A stretch of DNA of 64,000 nucleotides. Source: Chrysaora quinquecirrha. Lineage: Eukaryota > Cnidaria > Scyphozoa > Semaeostomeae > Pelagiidae. Both the position numbers and the translations under genes were made by a program. Positions 23,660 through 36,348 of the stretch are shown here, in pieces. A model generated the notes under the pieces. It saw only the letters and a list, made by a program, of their open reading frames with translations. It was not told where the DNA came from and did no database searches. How positions within the stretch are numbered: position 1 is the first letter of the stretch; each line of letters begins with the position of its first letter. Location of the stretch: assembly GCA_014526335.1 (NCBI GenBank), contig JACTAT010000016.1, positions 4,673,478 to 4,737,477 on the forward strand, read 5' to 3'.

Positions 23660-24880
23660 GCACATCTTTTCAATCACTCAAACCGATTTTCCTTGGACCA
23701 GTAATAATAGAACCTTATTTCCTTTTCAGGAAAAAGATGCTGATTCATCGGCTAAAACACCCAGCAATTATAATCAGATACCTACTAGCATCATAAACAT
23801 TGTCTACCAAGTTTTTAGCAACTGCACATGGATGTCTTCAACACTGCACACTTGTCGTTGAGGTACCCAGTTTCATTTCAAGCAGCAAATAAACATTCGC
23901 TAGAGTTTGCAATCGAGTCTTTACTGATTGCAAAGACATTGGCTTTAGTTCTACTCAAGCCACTTAGTAGGTTTGGTGCTTGAACACTAATTTCGCATTC
24001 ACATTCACATTCTTGGGTTCCTTTGTCGCTTGTTGCAGCGACTAACGAAAACAGCGAGGCCTTTGTATCAGGCTTGTGAAACCAGGGGTATATATTCTTC
24101 AATTCGAGTCGGGAAAAGGTTAAGTAATAAGTTTTTAGTTGATGGTGAGGACAATCTTTCAATTAGATCTTTCAATTTACTTGGGTGAATTTAGGTCGAA
24201 CCTAATTCAAATCTTGCTTGAATTAAATTCGACACGACCTTAAAGTGGCCTGATAAAGCGACGCTAAGCTCTTTCCAATCCTAAATATTCCCCATATGAC
24301 CGATTTCCAAGATCAGCATTTTGGTTGTCACAAAAACACAATTACAAATCAATCATTGTTGAATACAAGTAAATTTAAGTGCCATTGCCTCGTGAGGACA
24401 ACATTCAGACCTGCATGGTAAAAAAAAATTTGATGAATGCTTACCACCGCTGGTTCAAGAGCCTTTTCAATATCTATTTTGGTCTTAAGATATTTCCGTT
24501 TACTATTCACTCTTCTTCTTACAAATATGTTTAACCTATAACTGTTAAACTCTTAACTTTAAACTGCTTACAACGTTGGCAAGACTTTTGTTTGATCCAG
24601 CTTCTGTTGTTTCCTCTAAAGTGTGTTACTAAGCCATGTATCGCTAAACTAACCTTAGAATGTGGTAATTTGATGCAGATTTATTTTAGAATTAGTAAAA
24701 TCTTTGGAATTTCAGCTTGTAAATAATAAAGTATATAAATAAATATATAAATGGATATAAATCTAAAAAGTGACACTGTAAATATGAGAGATATATAAAG
24801 ATATATTGGATGAAGATTTAAAGGAAACCTATTGGTCGTTTACTTTGTTTAATTGACTCCACTCGACTCCATTTGACTTG
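23660..24880. other. Interval without a gene
   Basis: No recognisable coding segment or element. A weak inverse pair GAATTTAGGTCGAACCTAAT with GAATTAAATTCGACACGACC occurs near 24185-24240. Confidence 0.4.
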
Positions 24881-24887
24881 GCTGTGT

Positions 24888-25345
24888 TTGACTTGACTAC
24901 ACTTGACTTGACTTGACTTGACTTGACTTGACTTGACTTGACTTGACTTGACTTGACTTGACTTGACTTGACTTGACTTAACATGATTTGACTTGACTTG
25001 ACTTGACTTAACTTGATTTGACTTGACCTGACCTGATCGGACCTGATCTATCCTGCCCCAACCTAAACTTACTTTACCTAACCTAACCTAACTGGCCTGG
25101 CCTTATCTGACTTGACTTGACGTTTTAGTGGACTTGACTTGACTTGACTTTCGAATAGACTTTGACTTGACTTGACTTAAATTGACTTTGCTTACTTGCC
25201 TTGACTTTTGAGTTGATTTGACTTGATTTAACTTGACTAGACTGGACTCGACATTTACTCGACTTGAGTCGACTCGACTTGATTTGACTCTCCTCGACTG
25301 ACTTGACTTAACATGACATGACATGACTCGACTTGACTCTACATG
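24888..25345 (+). repeat. (ACTTG)n pentanucleotide array
   Basis: Near-perfect ACTTG units run from about 24899 to 24975, then decay outward as GACTTAACATG, ACCTGACCTG, CTCGACTTG and similar up to about 25345. It lies about 330 bases past the stop of the minus-strand coiled-coil gene. The Ser/Val/Lys-rich open frame on the minus strand is a repeat artefact. Confidence 0.9.
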
Positions 25346-25673
25346 ACAGCACTCACAAAACACTTGCATTTCCGGAATTTAAATGTAAAATAAGAATACG
25401 CTATTGCCGCATTTTAACCTAGAATGTACGAAATAAGTTTATAACCGTGCATCGCGTATAAATATCAATAAATAAGACAGCCTCAGTTTGCTTTGCTAAA
25501 TTTTATCCTCATCTTACTATAGATGACGTAATGTATGACTTATCAAAAAGTATAAAAGCTTAATTTAGTGTCCGTTAGCAAGTACCATATATTCAACGAA
25601 AAGCAATAATCAACATTTTAAAACCCGCCAGTTTTTGCTTTTACTAATCTAAAAGGGCTGAAATTTGTCAACG

Positions 25674-28600
25674 TTAAGATCGAATAATCTTTCCAAAAAC
25701 TTCAAAACCGCTGAGGTAGAGTTCGTTTGTGTTGGATGAATTTTTGCCAGTCATTTTGATTCGCAAATGGCGAAACGGTCGCTGATCGTCAGTTATTTTC
25801 CATGTGCCAGCAGAATACCTAAAATAATAGAACAAGCTGTTAACGCTGCCCACTGGTCGAGCTTTTAATATTTGTGTCTTAAAGGCCACTCAAGGCCAAA
25901 TTAATTTGAATCCGAAATAAAATTGATGCGGATAAGCTTCCCGTTTACACGAGACGAAGCAATCTGCAGCAAAATAAATACGGATAGCCAGATCAATTTT
26001 GATCCTTCTAGCGAAACGTTTTCAAAGTGATCCGGTCTCGTGTAAACTGCCAATCCGGCTTGCTTTTTATCCGTTTTAAACACGCTTATGCGCAATGGAA
26101 GCCTCCATTCGTTAGTTAGGCATTTCATGCGAATCCGCACTTGTGTAAACGGAAAGCCTGTCAGTAACATAAGTAATGCGGCTCCGTATAAACGTAACCG
26201 ATCCGTATCACTTTTGATACGGATCAAAAGTGAACCGGCCTCGTGTAAACGGGGTCTTGACCTCTGGAAGGCCTGAACTGAGCAGTTATAGGCAACTTTA
26301 CTTCCGAATTCAAAATTTCAAGTTAGATTTTGGGTTTGGTTGAAATCTTTGAGCCTTGTAACCGTTTAAACCTTGGAACAATGAAGAAAAAGCCAAGACA
26401 GAAACTTGAGCACCATTTATGCTTAAAATTAAGCTTAATAGGACAGTTTAGGCTGTGGATAGTGCACTACTAAAGGCCTTCCTTTTTCATTTTTTTTTTA
26501 TTTTTTCCTTCTTTTACAAAAATTTTACTTAACATAGTTTAAAGGGGTGCCTCTCCGATCGATCCTCTGTCAACTGTGCGGTTACACGTGACCCAGAAAA
26601 CATTGAACCTCGTTTAGATATGACCCAGAAATGATCGCCGATAGTCGCCGATGATGTTCGCATATGTATTTTCCTGTCGGCATCATCGCCGACGATCGCA
26701 AGAATCAACTCATTACCTCTGAGAGAGTGTTGTTTCTCTTGTATGTTTTTGTATTGTGTACCATTGAGATGCGTCCATTGACCCTTCTAAAATCCAGCTT
26801 CTAAGACATGCGTCGCCAGAAATCCATCCATGTCGTAGCGAATAGGATTCTGGGATAACGTTGATCTCCTCTCCGAAATCAACACTGAACCAAGAGCCCT
26901 CAAGGTCTTCTGTGCTGCAAGGGAGGGCCTGAAAGAAAATTAAAACGACATCAAGGCATTCGGCTCATGATCTACAATCTTGGACAAAATATTTGGAACA
27001 AGGCATTTTCTCCAAGGAATATGGCCTATTCCATTGATTTTCTACTTTATATAACTCCAATCCCCCCCCCTTTTACCCCCAAAACAATGTTGGTAGTGGA
27101 GCAAGACAACTTTTGTACGAAACAACACTGTAACGGGAGAGAAGGGGGAATCAATAGATAATAGCAAAACTATTTAGGCCGTTCCAATATTCCTCCCACT
27201 CTCTCGGAGACAACTACAACAACATTATTGCTGTTTCCTCAGAGTGGAGTTGAGTAGTTAGGGCGAGTTTGTGGAGTATGGGGAGCGTAGACTACAACGA
27301 ATGTAATAAGTCTTTTCACGATCTATTAGTTGTGGGCTCGAATCTCGTCGGGAATACTTTCCACAACGAAGAGTCAACTCAGCTGTCAATCCGTTTTGAA
27401 GTCGGTAAATGCGTACCATGGGTAGTCGTTCTTTCTGGAATTTCAGTTTGGGGCACAAGCTGCAGGTCCACATTATCTAAGTAGCTGGGTGAAGGTGAAA
27501 TGGAGTTTTAGCGCCAGTCACTAGGATCTCAGTAGTAGGTTTACTAATCGAGACCTCGACCCTGGCTGTGACGCTACTGTGGTCAGCTGCCAGAACCTCT
27601 GACCTGCGTTAAAAAATAAAGATGTCTTGTTTGCTCCTGAAAGGTTTATTTCATACATGCATTTTGCAAAAGGTGGCATGGCTGAGTTGTCAGTGGTATG
27701 GTACACGATTGATAGTTCATTTGTCCGAATGTCGTCCGAATCACGTTCCACAGGCCTTCAGTCAACGTACCTATAAGTATCTATAAGTTCTTCCGTGATA
27801 TCCTTCCATACCAGTGCCTGGGGTATTGGTATTTCTGATATTCTGCAAGTCCAAATCATTGTGATCGTAATGGCATCCCGAGAAACTCACTTTACACTTT
27901 ACGCTGTTGGTGTTGTTTTTAAAATCTCTCAGTGTGGAGCGACAATTCGGGGAGCGCAAACTAGAGACTCGTGTACTTAGTCTAATTGTTTGGCGATGGA
28001 CCTAGGACCATACATTGTAATACGCCGTCATTGAAATTACATCTCTTTTGTTTTTCAAAACTATTCACCTTACTACACTACGTGTGGGGATGCGTGCCAC
28101 AATAACGACCTAACCGGATATTTGCCTCTCGTACTCGTATCGCATGGTATGGTTTGTTTACCGCTAGTAGCTAGGATCTCAAAAGTAGATAAACCAACGA
28201 GATGTGACGCTACCGTGGCTTTGGCTCGAACCCCGACCTCCCTTAGTTCCTGACATTACGAGTTAGCTGGATTAGTGTCACGACCCCACAACACTTTCAA
28301 ATAAACACAATGGCCACGCAACCCTTAATATTCACCCCATTGCTTTCATGATGCATACAAACACACATCATCACATCAAAAGTCATCTTACCTGAAAATC
28401 CAAAATATCTGACGCGTTACCAAATCCTGCTGAACTTCTGCTCACTTGGACAACACCAGTAATTGCAGGATTCTCCCAAGATGAAGTTCCATTTCTTGTT
28501 GACAAATTGCGGATAATTCCATCTTCTCCGAAGCAGCAATTTTCTACGAAACAGATTCAGTAAATGATAGGAATATGAATTAGGATTTATTGAAGCGAGC

Positions 28601-31600
28601 AACATGCCCCCCGAGTCGTGAAAACACGAAATCTTTCTGTTGTCTCCCAGAAACATTTGCGTGTCTCTCGCTTCAAATTGTGTCGCACGCTATAAAGTTT
28701 CCGAGGTGGCTAGACTGGGAGACATTGACGGGACGATGCCACTCGCGACAATGTCACCCACGATATATCTCCTAGTTTAGCCAGGCCTTAATAATTATCG
28801 CGTCGCGTCTAAACGCTCAATTACGCACATTTTTTCCGCTGCGTCTGAGGGTGCCTACCAACTAATACTCGGAAGCTTTTTCAATATTCTAACTTGAGAG
28901 CGTTTTGGCTCCCGATCGTACTGGCGTTTGAAAATCGTTTTTAACGCGTGCATCATTTTAACAGCAACAGCCGCTCTGTTCTTCAGATCAAATTAAGGGC
29001 GTGCTCTTCTTAACCTCCAAAACCTTCCGAATTTTGAAAACAGAATGCTTCCGAAAACAGAATCCATGATTTTCAAGAAACACAAATTTTGGAAATCTGA
29101 ATCTTTTCCCGCCAAAATTATTGTTTGCCTCGTCCCCAGGCCCATTCGTGGAATGTATCCTGGCAACTGGTAAAATAGAAATCTCTTTCCTACTTTCGAA
29201 CTTCAAACCGTGAATCTCTTGAAAGTCTCGGAAACCTTCTGCTGTTGATGACAGAAGGTAGACTTATTACCTGAGTCGTAGTTATCGCTATTGAATTGAA
29301 TTGCTGGTTGCTCAAACTTCCCTCACTGAAGCGAACTACAACAACATCAATTCAATTCAATGTGAGTGAAAGTTAAGAACTTAAGACAAGTCTGACAAAA
29401 GGTTTCGGAGAGCTCCAAAACCTGCCATTTTCAGAAGAATGGCTTCGAAAAACACGCATTCTGAAAAAAGAAGACTACCGAAAAAAGAATAGACCATTTC
29501 AACTAAGGGCCTCGTTTTCAAAAAAATTGAAAATTACGTCATAGAGAAATATCGACTTCAGATTCAAATCCAGCACCTTCTTTTTAGTGTTGAGGCAAAT
29601 TTTTACGCTTCTTGTCCTTACGATATTGATTCTATAGCGATTAGAAGTTTGAAAATTCATAAGGGATTTGACCATGTAAAATGATTGAAGGTGTAAAATT
29701 TCACCTCCAGCGATTTTTCACGGTCAAATCCTTTATAGAATTTCAAACTTTAAACAGCTATAAAATCAATATCTCAAGGACTAGAAGCATAAAACTTTGC
29801 CTCATCACTAAAAAGAAGGTGCTGAGTTCGAATCTGAAGTCGAAATTTCTCTATGACCTAATTTTCAATTTTTTTGAAAACGATGCCCTTAGTTGAAATG
29901 GTCTATTGGCGTAGAAGAACAATTGGTTTAAATGCAGTTTAGTCGCGTTAATCCAGAAAATTCACAAAAATTACCTACCATCACAAGCAGATTCCACATC
30001 CATGGACGCACTTGCTCGCACTTCATGTTCAAGATCTTTCATTCTTTTGTCCTGTACGTCGATCTTTCTCTTGAAAGCAGCTTCTTGTCTTTCCAATCGA
30101 TCGATAAACGATTCTCGTTCCTTCAAACGATTTTGATAATCAGCAACATCTTTCATCGTTTTATCCAATTTCTCTTTCAACTTTTTCGTTCGCTTGCTTG
30201 TCTCTTCATCGACGGCTTTCTTAAAATGCTCTAAATCATGTTGTTTTCCTTCAGCTGTAACGTTCCGGTTTTTATCACCATCGTATTTACCGGATAACAA
30301 CATATCGAAATCAAACTCCGATTTATTTTTTGCTTCAATCATCTCTAATTCTATCTCTAACGATTTCACTTTTTTCATGATCATTTCAACTCGGTATTCC
30401 GCATCTTCTTTTTCTTTTCTTTCAAGCTTCAATTGATGATGCAATTCTTTCAATATCCCCTCAGTTTTATTCTGAATCTCCTCAATCTCGTTTTCATATT
30501 GCTTCATTATCTGGCCTCTCATGACTCGCTCTTCCGTAAGCCTCTTTCTAATATTTTCATAAGCCTCGGTTAGACGAGACTCAAGTCGTTCGTATTCGTC
30601 TTCGTACTCTTTTATCAAATGATTCCTCGCCAGTTTCTCTTTCTCAATATCGTTATTCAGAGACACCAACTGTCTACCAAGCTCCTCCGCTTTCTCTTCC
30701 ATCGCATTCATCTTCGCAGTGACGGCCGCTTTATCTGAAGATATTAAATACCGAAATACCCCTATCTGTTCTGTTAGATACTGGACAAGCTCCTGGGGCT
30801 CGAGAGAGTTTTCTTCCATTCCCAAAAGCTTCAAGTCGCCATCACAGATCTCTCTCAGACGAAGTACTTCATGTGCAAGTCTGTTCAGCTCTACTGAGAA
30901 CTTCTCTTTGTTCAAAGATTGAAAGTCAAATGCTTTTCTGTTGTGAGATTGTTCATCCTCTCTTTCCTTGAGTTTCATTTCAAGTTGCTTCGACCTGTTT
31001 TCGTTAATGAAATTCATAATTTCTCGAAGTTCCTGAAGCTGTCGATCTTTGGCATTCAAAAGAGCCTCTTGCCTTTCAAATCTCAATTTTTCTTCTTGTA
31101 CTCTGTCTATGGTAGGCTGACCATCAACTATTTTATCTCCATTAGGTGTAAGACCGCTTGAGGCATTTCCCCCTTTTCCTTCACCATTCTCTAACACCTG
31201 GTCTATTTCCAGGGCAGTAATTTTTTCTGAAAGCTCGAAATTTCGAAGCCTCTCTTTCGCTAGTTCGTCTTGCAAGCAAACGAGGTCAAGTCTTAAAGCC
31301 TCGTTTTCAGCTCCAGTCTCGTTTTCAGCTTCTTTTACTCCGTTTCCTAGTAGACTTCTTGCCATATCTTCATCAACATCAGATCCGTCCACGGCATCAA
31401 AGGAGTTCTCTGCATCAAAATCGGCATCGTAATTACTATCGGCTTTTGTGGCATCATCAACATAAGGGAATGTTCTATATCAATACATTCCGATGAAGCA
31501 ACATTTGCATCAGCGGCAGTACAGGTAGAAGCATCAATTTTCGTTGCACCTTTCATTGCATCGTCCTTGTCTTCTACCTCCTCTCTTTCCTGGAATCTCG

Positions 31601-34600
31601 ATTCTCAGAATCCGTCGATTTGCTCTTCCGCTTCGTTTGATCAGTCATATCACTGTCTTCATCGGAGCCATTCAACGAAAAATCGTCTTCCGAAACATTG
31701 TACTGATTTTCCGACGCAAACCTATCCTCAATCGCATCCACTTCGCCTCCAGATTGCCGCAATTTCTTGATTTCCTCAAACATATCAATATGCTTGATCT
31801 GCTCCTTCATCAAATCATTCTGCAACTCGCGCTTTTGCGATCGTAAACTGGCAACTTCTTCGCTCAGATATTTCTCACGACTCAGTATATCCTCGAGTGT
31901 TCGTTTGACGTTTTCGTATTTATTCTTTGTCGTGTCGGCTGTAACCTGAAGTTCGTCCTTTTGCTTTGACAGGTCAATCAGTTTATCAATCACTGCGTTT
32001 ATCTCACTACTCGGAATCTTCTCAATCTGCGAATTTTTACTCGAGTTTAGCTCGTTTTCTAGCTTTGTAACCACCTCACGTTCCGTGCTAAGTAAGTCTC
32101 TTAGCGTGTCTACATGTTCATTGAGCATTTCCTCATCATTGTATCCAATTTCATGTCCCTCGTTCTCTTGCTTTGTCCCGCGGTTTTTACGCAGACGGGA
32201 AAGCTGCGCCAGGGCTACTACGGCAAACATAATGGTGAGCAGTGGTCCCAGCACTCTGATGTAGTTATACGCGGCTAATTGCACGTCATCGCTGATGCTG
32301 ACGTTAGCTGCACGGTACCAGGCGATAAGACCTGCAAAAGAAGGACAGCTATTGTAGCGATGTTTATACTTTGAAATAGGCCTTATTTTCATGGCGACTA
32401 GAGCCTTCCAGCTTTCCTTTCTTCGCTGATAAAGCTTCTGCATTTTCCGAAACCTCTTTTCGATCGGCTTTACAGACTTTTCTTGTGGATTTTCTACAAT
32501 GTCGGCATCCAAATACGAACTTCCATTAGCTTGCTTAGGCCCAAACCCATGATTCTGCAGCCATTGAAATTTCAACGTCAGGCGCTTTTTCTCTTGGTAT
32601 TTCCTAATCGCTCGTTGCAACTGTCGCTCCAGCCTCTCAATGGCCTGCCTCTGTTTGGTGATGATTTCATAGTCCTTCTCAATAACGACCTCCATTTCTT
32701 TCAGCTCTTCAGATATCTGTTTCTCCTCTTTCTTCGACTGCTCAACATGTGATAGAAGACTTTTTATGGTTTTCTGGTAACCCTTTGTATTAGAATTTGC
32801 GTATTCCAACGCAGTGTCCGTTTTATACATCATTATTGCTATTGCTACGAACAACACGGTTAAAATAGGCAACGCTCCGAAATCATCAACATAAGCAGCG
32901 CATAAACAAGCGCAGATTACCATACACAAGTACTTTATGTAAAATGACTTTGCTCGAACTGGATTTCCACTTTTAGAATCTTCCTCGGATTCATTTGTTC
33001 CAAAGCCTTGTTTATCGCTCTTTGTACTCTCTAAATGCTTGATTTCCTCCTTTAGCGCTGTAATCGTTTTCTCTTTCTCCTCCGTCTCGCTTAAACGCTT
33101 TATTCGCAGTACGTCAATCTCTCTTTTCATCAGCATAAAGTCCTTATTCGTTGCCTGGTTTCTCTCTCTTAAACTCTGAAGCTCTTTCTCCAACGTGCTT
33201 TTACTCGCTTTCAAATAACGGATTTCCTCTTGCAAGTCATAAGGCAACTTTTCCATCGCCTGTCCGAACGTATCAGTCATAAACTTATCGTAAATCTCAC
33301 CAAAATACCGAAAGTTCTCGTCATCTAGTCTCAAAACCGCGTCTTGCAAAGCTCGTCGTAGTTTATGGTCGTTCTCGGGTAATTCCTCGCCTTTCGCCTT
33401 TGTTTCGCTTTCTAGTCGTATCCTCGGTCTCTTCATGACCTTGTAAACAAAGAACCACAATGCTGATATACCAGATACAGCGTACACGAAATCGATATGG
33501 AAAACATACTGAGCAACAGATGCTAGCGTTATCGTGAGCAATATCAAGGTTGCTAGTTTGACGAATGCAACGAAAGTGGTCAGGATTTTCTCACTCGTGC
33601 TAGGCACTTCATTAATCGAGTGGGTCGACTTTTCATCAATTGGTACTTCGTCGGCAAGCTGCTCATTAATTTCAGAGCTATCGGTAGTAGCCCTGTTGCT
33701 TTCGTGTTCTCGCCTTGTGCTCCCTACTTCTAGCTCCTCGGCCTGCAGGTCTTCTCTCGTATCGGCAGAGTTTTCCCTTGTTTCTTCCTCCTCGTCTACT
33801 GATGTTCCAAGTGCATTCGTTTCTTCTACCTCACTGCGAGTTTCATGCATATCCTTTGACTCATCAGCACTTATTTTCTCACCAGCAGTCTTCCCCATTT
33901 CCTCACATTTTGCATAGTACATATCATACAAATTCGACACTTCTAAAATTTGTCTATTCAGTTCAACATTCTGCTCTCGTTCCATCTCAAGCTTCTTTTT
34001 CAATGCACCAACCTCCTTCTCAAGAGCGTCTTTCTCGGCATCGCTGACATCAGACCTCGCCTTCAGTTCCGCTGACAAAAACTCGCACTCCTCAACTCGT
34101 CCTTCATATTCTTCCCTCAATGTTTTCATCATAGCCTCTTTTTCGGGATTAACCTCCATTCCAGCTAACTCGATAGTCGAACTCATTCTTCGAATTTCGT
34201 GTCTTTGACGCTCGTTCTCTGCTGACTTTTCGTCGAGATTCATTTCCAAATTACTGATGACTTCTCTTTTGCTTTCCAATATTCTTATATTTTCAGTCTT
34301 GAGTTTTTCTATTTCTTCTTTGAGCTCTTCATTTTGTTTTATAAGCTGAAACATGTCCGCCATTAGGTCCTCCATTTCTTGATTTTGCTTTTCCTTCTCT
34401 ACAAGTTCTTCCTTCTCCGTCAAATTCTTCTCTAACTCTTTGACATTCCCATTATTGCTCTCATCTCCAAATTTTTCCTTGACATCATCACCTCCCGTCT
34501 CCATGGGTCTAATTTCCTCTATTTCCGTCCCTCCCCCCTTTGCAATCTTTTCTTTCTTTTCCAGTCGCGCCTGCAGCTCAATAACTTGTTTTTCAAGCTC

Positions 34601-35005
34601 CTCCTTCTCTTTCAGGCTCTCCCTCCCACTCTCCATAATCATATCCTCCAAATCACGCCGTTGCTGTTTTTCAATGTTCAGTGTCTTCTTCAGCATCTCA
34701 ATTTCACAATCTTTTTGCTCCAAAAGTTTATCACAAACTTCTGCTTGGTTCGTCCATTCTTCTATCTGATCCTCCAAATTTCTAATCCGTCCGTCTTGTT
34801 CCGAAATCTTCCCCTTTAGGTACTCAATCTCAGACGTTTTTTCCGCTACCAGATGCGTCAGAGAACTCGTCAAAACAAGCTCTTCTTGTAACTCTTTTTT
34901 CAAACTCTCCATATTTTCTTTGCCCACTTTAGGGTGCTCTTTTTCTACCCCACTCTCCATGCTGCCTTGCTGTGTAGGCTCTTCCCTAGGCTTCGTCTGG
35001 GACAT
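25674..35005 (-). CDS. Multi-pass membrane coiled-coil protein with C-terminal F5/8C-like domain
   Basis: Five exons, in transcription order: 35005-31578, 31474-29979, 28543-28392, 26928-26717, 25818-25674. They total 5433 nt in consistent phase, 1810 residues. An in-frame TAA lies just before the ATG. Residues 1-480 are charged, heptad-like coiled coil. Hydrophobic segments follow at about 482-520 (probably two helices), 688-725 (two) and 910-935 (one), separated by more coiled coil. Exon 2 adds about 500 residues of coiled coil. Exons 3-5 encode one discoidin-type beta-sandwich: DGIIRNLSTRNGTSSWENP, WFSVDFG, YSLRHGWISGDACLRSWILE and FRHLRIKMTGKNSS...LYLSGFEVFG, the pattern of the F5/8C domains in HECTD1 and BTBD9. 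I know no described protein with this order. An organelle tether or scaffold is plausible (inference only). Confidence 0.8.
25890..26265. mobile_element. Inverted-repeat element in the last intron of the coiled-coil gene
   Basis: CCCGTTTACACGAGACG near 25940 and CCTCGTGTAAACGGGG near 26240 are inverted. Inside are more CGTGTAAAC words and a hairpin, CGTATCACTTTTGATACGG. GGCCACTCAAGGCC marks the left edge. No ORF is supported. Confidence 0.6.
26967..27195. repeat. Unclassified dispersed repeat
   Basis: CTACAATCTTGGACAAAATA, GGAACAAGGC, TTTTCTACTTTATATAACTC, CAATGTTGGTAGTGGAGCAA and GGCCGTTCCAATATTCC recur in 20145-20310 and partly in 61360-61515. It lies in the intron between exons 26928-26717 and 28543-28392. 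Confidence 0.5.
27300..27420 (+). mobile_element. tRNA-like SINE, family A
   Basis: GGGCTCGAATCTCGTCGGGA is a good tRNA box-B match. The next phrase, CTTTCCACAACGAAGAGTCA, is the complement of the SINE-like starts of duplication units A and B (12396 and 14646). Confidence 0.6.
27490..27605 (+). mobile_element. tRNA-like SINE, family B
   Basis: GGTGAAATGGAGTTTTAGCG, CACTAGGATCTCAGTAGTAG, ACTAATCGAGACCTCGACCC and TGGCTGTGACGCTACTGTGG match the other copies at 11160, 28150 and 41980. Intronic in the coiled-coil gene, on the opposite strand to it. Confidence 0.65.
28150..28290 (+). mobile_element. tRNA-like SINE, family B
   Basis: AGCTAGGATCTCAAAAGTAG, GAGATGTGACGCTACCGTGG and a box-B-like GGCTCGAACCCC, then AGTTAGCTGGATTAGTGTC. 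Intronic, upstream of exon 28392-28543. Confidence 0.6.
29489..29906. mobile_element. Near-palindromic foldback element, copy 2
   Basis: ATAGACCATTTCAACTAAGG is mirrored by CCTTAGTTGAAATGGTCTAT, with pairing along the full 418 bp. Same family as 21307-21727. It ends about 70 bases from the strong donor (GTAGGTAA) of coiled-coil exon 2. A half copy of the GTAGACTTATTACCTGAGTC family lies nearby at 29258-29345. Confidence 0.85.
31475..31577 (-). other. 103-nt intron with coding-like sequence
   Basis: GAGGAG|GTAGAAG donor and GATATAG|AACATTCC acceptor. Splicing restores frame into exon 2. The intron has no pyrimidine tract and one of its frames (DDAMKGATKIDASTCTAADA and on) resembles the acidic protein on the exon 2 side. 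If retained, TAG stops translation at once, giving a 1143-residue protein without the second coiled coil and the F5/8C domain. Confidence 0.6.
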
Positions 35006-35974
35006 TTTTGTTTAGCTTACGGTTTATGCCTTAATTTTTAATCTTCATCGTCGCTTTGATACTGCTTCATTTCTGAAAGAAAGTTTTAATGATCTGCATA
35101 TTCAATTTATTCGAACATGAAGCTTAGACTACAGGTCTTTTATAGCTATATATACACGCATGTATATAAGAAGACGAATTATAGGAAAGTAGTATTTAGC
35201 TCCACGCTTTATTTTAACGAAGTTCTGTATCTTCTTTACTGGGTTTTTCAAGCTTAAAAGAACTTTAGAATTATGCAGATTTTCAGAAGATTCTTTCGTC
35301 AGAGCCTGAACACTAAAATAGAACTTTTCAAAGGGGTCTGGGTCGGCGCGAAATTTTTCTGGAAAATGGTAGACGTTTTAAGTAAGGGAGTCCTCTCTAC
35401 GAGTAAAGACCTGAATTGCGGTCGTTTCAGGAGAAGTATTGCAGAAAATATTGCTTCCAATTCATGTTTAATGGGAAATAAAGTGAAAGAAAGGTTTCAA
35501 GTGCCAGTTTATCTGCTGTAGGAGGCGTTTAATCAAATATTTTCCTTTTTGTGAGTTGCTTGCATCTTGTTTCCTGAGTTTTGGCAGAAAATTTTAGCAT
35601 TTACTGTCACAGATACCATTTCTCTCCCAGAGTCAGGAAAAAGTTACGGTAACACGGTCATTGACCGGAGGAAGGTCAATTAGAACAAAAGAAGATATTT
35701 TGCCACGCCCAAAACACACCTATTTTTCTTTGTTAAGTGAGGAAGGTTTAAAGTTAGGGGTATTTTTGTCTGGAGGAAGGTTGAACACTTTCTGGAATCT
35801 GTTCTCTCCTATTTGTTATTTATAAGTATAATCTGCTGCACTAACTCTCCTAAAGCAACTGTAATCAAGGTCGCTGCATGCAGAGACATCTGGACTGAAG
35901 GAATCCTCTCTACCATTTTCCAGAGAAGTATCGCATCGACCCAGGCGTCTTTGGAAACATCTATTGTGAGATTA
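35006..35974. other. Upstream region of the coiled-coil gene
   Basis: It should hold the minus-strand 5' UTR and promoter. I could not pick a TATA box or start site with confidence. TATATATACACGCATGTATA at about 35147 is only AT-rich. Confidence 0.35.
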
Positions 35975-36348
35975 CACCTTTTTTAATAAGCAACTTGACT
36001 TTCGTCCAGCCCTCAAAGTTGCTTAAAATTTTAGACATTTCAGCCCTCAAAGTTGCTTAAAAGTTGCTTAACCTTTTTTACCTAACAACCACCCCTGACT
36101 TAGCGGGTCAAAATCGTCAACTGTTAGGCCTATAACACGACTTTTGGGAGACAGTAAGTGGAAAAACGTTAGATAAAGAACTTCGACATGCAAAACAAAC
36201 AATTTCCTAACAACAAGAAAGCGTATAAGCTTTGTTGTTTGAGTTCTTAGTTGCTTACAGAATTCAATTGAGTCCTCCAGTTGCTTAATGTTAAGGTCAG
36301 TTCAGCCCTAGTTGCTTATTGAGCGGTTGCTTATTAAAAAAATAAGTG
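35975..36348. mobile_element. TA-flanked MITE, GTTGCTTA subfamily
   Basis: Ends CACCTTTTTTAATAAGCAAC and GGTTGCTTATTAAAAAAATAAGTG, flanked by TA. The interior (AAAGTTGCTTAAAATTTTAG, GGAGACAGTAAGT) is close to 17850-18224. 374 bp, no ORF. Confidence 0.8.

Noticed and set aside
23161..23796. 196-residue acidic and 133-residue His-rich open frames
   Set aside because: They translate the GATGAT microsatellite on opposite strands, with no domain or splice signal.
25103..25369. Ser/Val/Lys-rich minus-strand open frame
   Set aside because: It is the decayed edge of the ACTTG pentanucleotide array.
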